A DNA stretch of 64,000 bases from Rhizophagus clarus (lineage: Eukaryota; Glomeromycota; Glomeromycetes; Glomerales; Glomeraceae), in assembly GCA_015698045.1 (NCBI GenBank), contig BLAL01000297.1:1-64000 (forward strand), read 5' to 3'. The notes under the pieces are model-generated. The model saw nothing but the letters and a program-made list of their open reading frames with translations, had not been told where the DNA came from and did no database searches. A program made the translations under genes and the position numbers. Below, in pieces: positions 61,718 to 64,000 of the stretch; within the stretch, counting starts at the first letter, position 1, and each line of letters begins with the position of its first letter.

Positions 61718-61778
61718 TTAATAGTGGTTTCGTAGTTCAAATTCGACAAGCTGTCCTTTATGTAGAAGATTATTTTAA
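54079..61778 (+). CDS. LTN1: Listerin E3 ubiquitin ligase of ribosome quality control
   Basis: A large gene with over 20 small exons. The first five and the start of the sixth and seventh are: 54079-54137, 54211-54499, 54579-54773, 54843-54948, 55061-55303, 55416-55532, 55612-55754. It begins MGKSKNKPRVKGNAQPAS. The N-terminal region follows the listerin pattern (NLGGFAQFLSGT, LILKRLSKRDPTTKLKALEEL, DRRIRYATFSCH, AAFPPEKRADVLVF). TLSDPRFTSKEDMDSKY spans intron 4, a well-known listerin segment. HEAT-like helices fill the middle. The C-terminus carries the RING-CH variant: DCPICYSVV, KKCSTCKNKFHASCLYKW and SCPLCRRLF, stop at 61776-61778. Listerin ubiquitinates nascent chains on stalled 60S subunits. 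Middle exons (55.8-61.4 kb) were not all resolved, so the length is approximate. Confidence 0.92.
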
Positions 61779-62572
61779 TTATTTTGTTCTTAAAATATTA
61801 CGTAAAATATTTATTGTTTGTGACACTAACTATGTTGATTTTTATAAAAATTTTACGAGATGATAATGGATATTATTTATTAAATATATGTGTTATACAT
61901 AGAGTTTTAATGGGCTTTTATAATATTATCATTGTATATTAAAAACATCGCATGAAATTATTGCAATTAATTTTTTATCCGCTAATTTTCCGAATCAGAT
62001 TACTATGATATAAGAATTTATAAATTTAATCAATACAATAATAAATTCATATAAAATAAACTATTACAAGCAAAAATCTTTATAGTAATCCGTAATTAAT
62101 TATCTGTTATTTTTTAGGTTTTTTTTATTTAGTTTTTGGCTTTTTCTAAATTTCTTTCCATTTCTTTTTTTAATTTTCCTGATTATTTAACAGTTAATAC
62201 ATTTTTTTTTTATTTTATATCAATAATAAAAATTTAGTTTATTAAAAGCAAATCATCTTATTACTTTAATATTTAAAAAATTATTTAAAATATATACCAT
62301 ATATCATAAGCCATAGTACCCTTCTTATGCATAGTACCTCCTTTTTTTACCTGAAAAAGTTCTATTTTCTATTGATAATAAATCTAATTTTGCTCAGATA
62401 TTATGTAAAAATAACTATTTTATTTATAATAAAAATTTGAGTTATTGATATAGTAGTATATAATCAACTTTTAAAAATTTGTAAGATACTTAAAGTGCTA
62501 TAATTTATGAAATATATTAAATATATTATTAAGCACACTTGCACAATAATATATAAATATTATGTTATATTA

Positions 62573-62640
62573 CTACAGTTACTCTCTCTATAATGAATCT
62601 TAATATAATGAATAATATAATATAATGAATTATCTGTATA
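62573..62640 (+). mobile_element. Possible pogo/Tigger-like terminal inverted repeat
   Basis: TACAGTTACTCTCTCTATAA followed by TGAATCTTAATATAATGAAT resembles ends of pogo-type elements (TA-CAGT...TATAACGAA-like). A matching opposite end was not found in the window, so this is weak. Confidence 0.25.
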
Positions 62641-62849
62641 GTACTAATTTTAAATATGAAAAAAAATTTTAATATAACAAAGTTTACTATTTATTATTTA
62701 TTATATAATATAATATAAAGTAAAATATATGAATTGTTATATATAAAATAAACCTTTTTATAACAATTTTTTTTTTTGGTAAAATAAAGATTTAATTTTC
62801 TTAAATTATATTTATTTATATATTTACCACATATTTTACCTATATTGAT

Positions 62850-63205
62850 TTTATACTAAAATATTAATAAAACATCTTTACCTTTGAAATTATCTAAGAG
62901 TTATGGCTAAAAATCTATTCTTACAAAAAAAATAAAAAAGAAAAAATATTAGTAAAATGGTCTTATACTAAATTACCAATACAATATTTTTACCTACTTT
63001 AAAATTACTTAAAAATTATGATTATATTTTTACAAAAAATAAAAAAAAAAAAATATTAGCAAAATGTTTTTATACTAAATTATTAAATACTATTCAATTT
63101 ATCTTTAAAATCATTTAAAAGCTATAGCCAAATAGTTTATTCTTACAAAAAGATAAAAAGAGAATATTAATAAAATGTTTTTATACTAAATTATCTAATA
63201 AGAAT
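62850..63205. repeat. Degenerate tandem repeat, about 110-bp period
   Basis: Three full units and part of a fourth, each running TTATACTAAATTA, CAATATTTTTACCT-like, TTAAAATTATTTAAAAGCTATGG-like, TTCTTACAAAAA and AATATTARTAAAATG. The copies differ by many point changes and A-run lengths. Confidence 0.75.
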
Positions 63206-64000
63206 CCTGAATAATATATATATAAGTTACATTAAAATCCAAATTTTTTACTATGATCAATAAGCAAATTATTTTAAACTCTGTTAAGCAAAATTTTATT
63301 ATAACATTAAAAATTTTATATTGCTAAGCAACTCATTTTATGATATATATAAAAATTTTTATAGTATAATTTATTATAAAATTAAAATACAAATAAATTT
63401 TAATATAATAAATAACTTAATTTAAATATTCAAAATATTAAAAATTTTACATGTAGAATAAAAGAGAATGCTATGTAATCCTATCTAATCTAATAAATGT
63501 ATATACGATTTCATCACCAAAAAAAAAAAAAAAAAAAAAACAAAATATTAAAAATTTAAAAATTAATACTATTATAAGAATATTAATCTTTTAATAAATA
63601 TTATATTTAGAATTATAAAAAATAAAATACAATTACTTTCAACCCTTTGAACAATTTTACTAAATATAAAAGGTTGATTTTATTTAACTAAAATAGTAAA
63701 ATTATACTTAAAAATTTTTTTGTAATTTTAAAGGTGTTGACTGCACATTGTGTTTTATTTGTAATATGATGAGAAATAAATTACATTCATTATCTAATAT
63801 ATTATCCAAGCTTCTGAATTATAAAGGATTCATTCTGTCATATCACCTGATAAAATTAAAACTAATAAGGGTATTAAAAGTATGAAAAAAATAAAGAAAA
63901 TTGTAAAGTAACAGAAATTTAAAATAAAAAATTAATTAAGATTATATTAATTTTACTATAGTTAATTTTCAATTTTTAGCATATTAATTACATAAACTAA

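Larger units (their letters stand above)
61779..64000. other. AT-rich gene-free end of window
   Basis: Extremely AT-rich, no open frame. It contains a pogo-like terminal sequence at about 62,573 and a decaying tandem repeat at 62.85-63.2 kb. Confidence 0.5.

Noticed and set aside
1-64000. tRNA, rRNA or CRISPR arrays
   Set aside because: No T-loop box pairs with cloverleaf potential, no rRNA-like stretch and no regularly spaced repeat-spacer array was seen.

Overview
This is a very AT-rich eukaryotic nuclear window with short GT-AG introns, long A/T homopolymers and low gene density. Gene structure, base composition and content (URA5, a PMS1/MLH2-like gene, a JEN1-type transporter, PIG-Y, listerin) fit a fungus. 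The style is most like an arbuscular mycorrhizal fungus of the Rhizophagus type, but that last step is inference.

Region 1 (about 1-12,450) is a decaying virus-like integrated element of Maverick/Polinton type. On the plus strand are the end of a retroviral-type integrase with a C-terminal chromodomain, a small acidic-tailed protein, and an A32-like packaging ATPase. On the minus strand are a Gag-like protein, a coiled-coil protein, a zinc-finger/winged-helix protein, a protein with 2-cysteine-adaptor-like motifs, a family B DNA polymerase and a D5-like SF3 helicase. The left part is broken by frameshifts. The polymerase, the helicase and the ATPase fusion each carry a single in-frame TGA. 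An upstream motif (TTYAATTACGATT as read on the plus strand) recurs before several minus-strand genes. The right flank holds hairpin-rich and GGAACAGAT repeats. No jelly-roll capsid gene is seen; the only structural candidates are the Gag-like and coiled-coil genes.

Region 2 (12.4-16.4 kb) is AT-rich and gene-free.

Region 3 (16.4-30.7 kb) is host genes: a ten-exon MutL homologue (PMS1/MLH2 type), PIG-Y tail-to-tail with it, two copies of a broken P-loop ATPase gene, single-exon orotate phosphoribosyltransferase, an eight-exon JEN1-like carboxylate transporter and a five-exon short-chain dehydrogenase.

Region 4 (30.7-64 kb) is sparse: a single-exon Asn-rich transmembrane protein with a Gly-Asn repeat, a four-exon SAM methyltransferase with a possible myristoylation signal, a four-exon alpha/beta hydrolase, a polytopic membrane protein with an internal repeat, and the large many-exon listerin ubiquitin ligase gene. 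Between them lie AT-rich spacers with small tandem duplications and palindromes. Exon joins for the multi-exon genes were worked out by hand; reading phase closes in each gene where all exons are listed.
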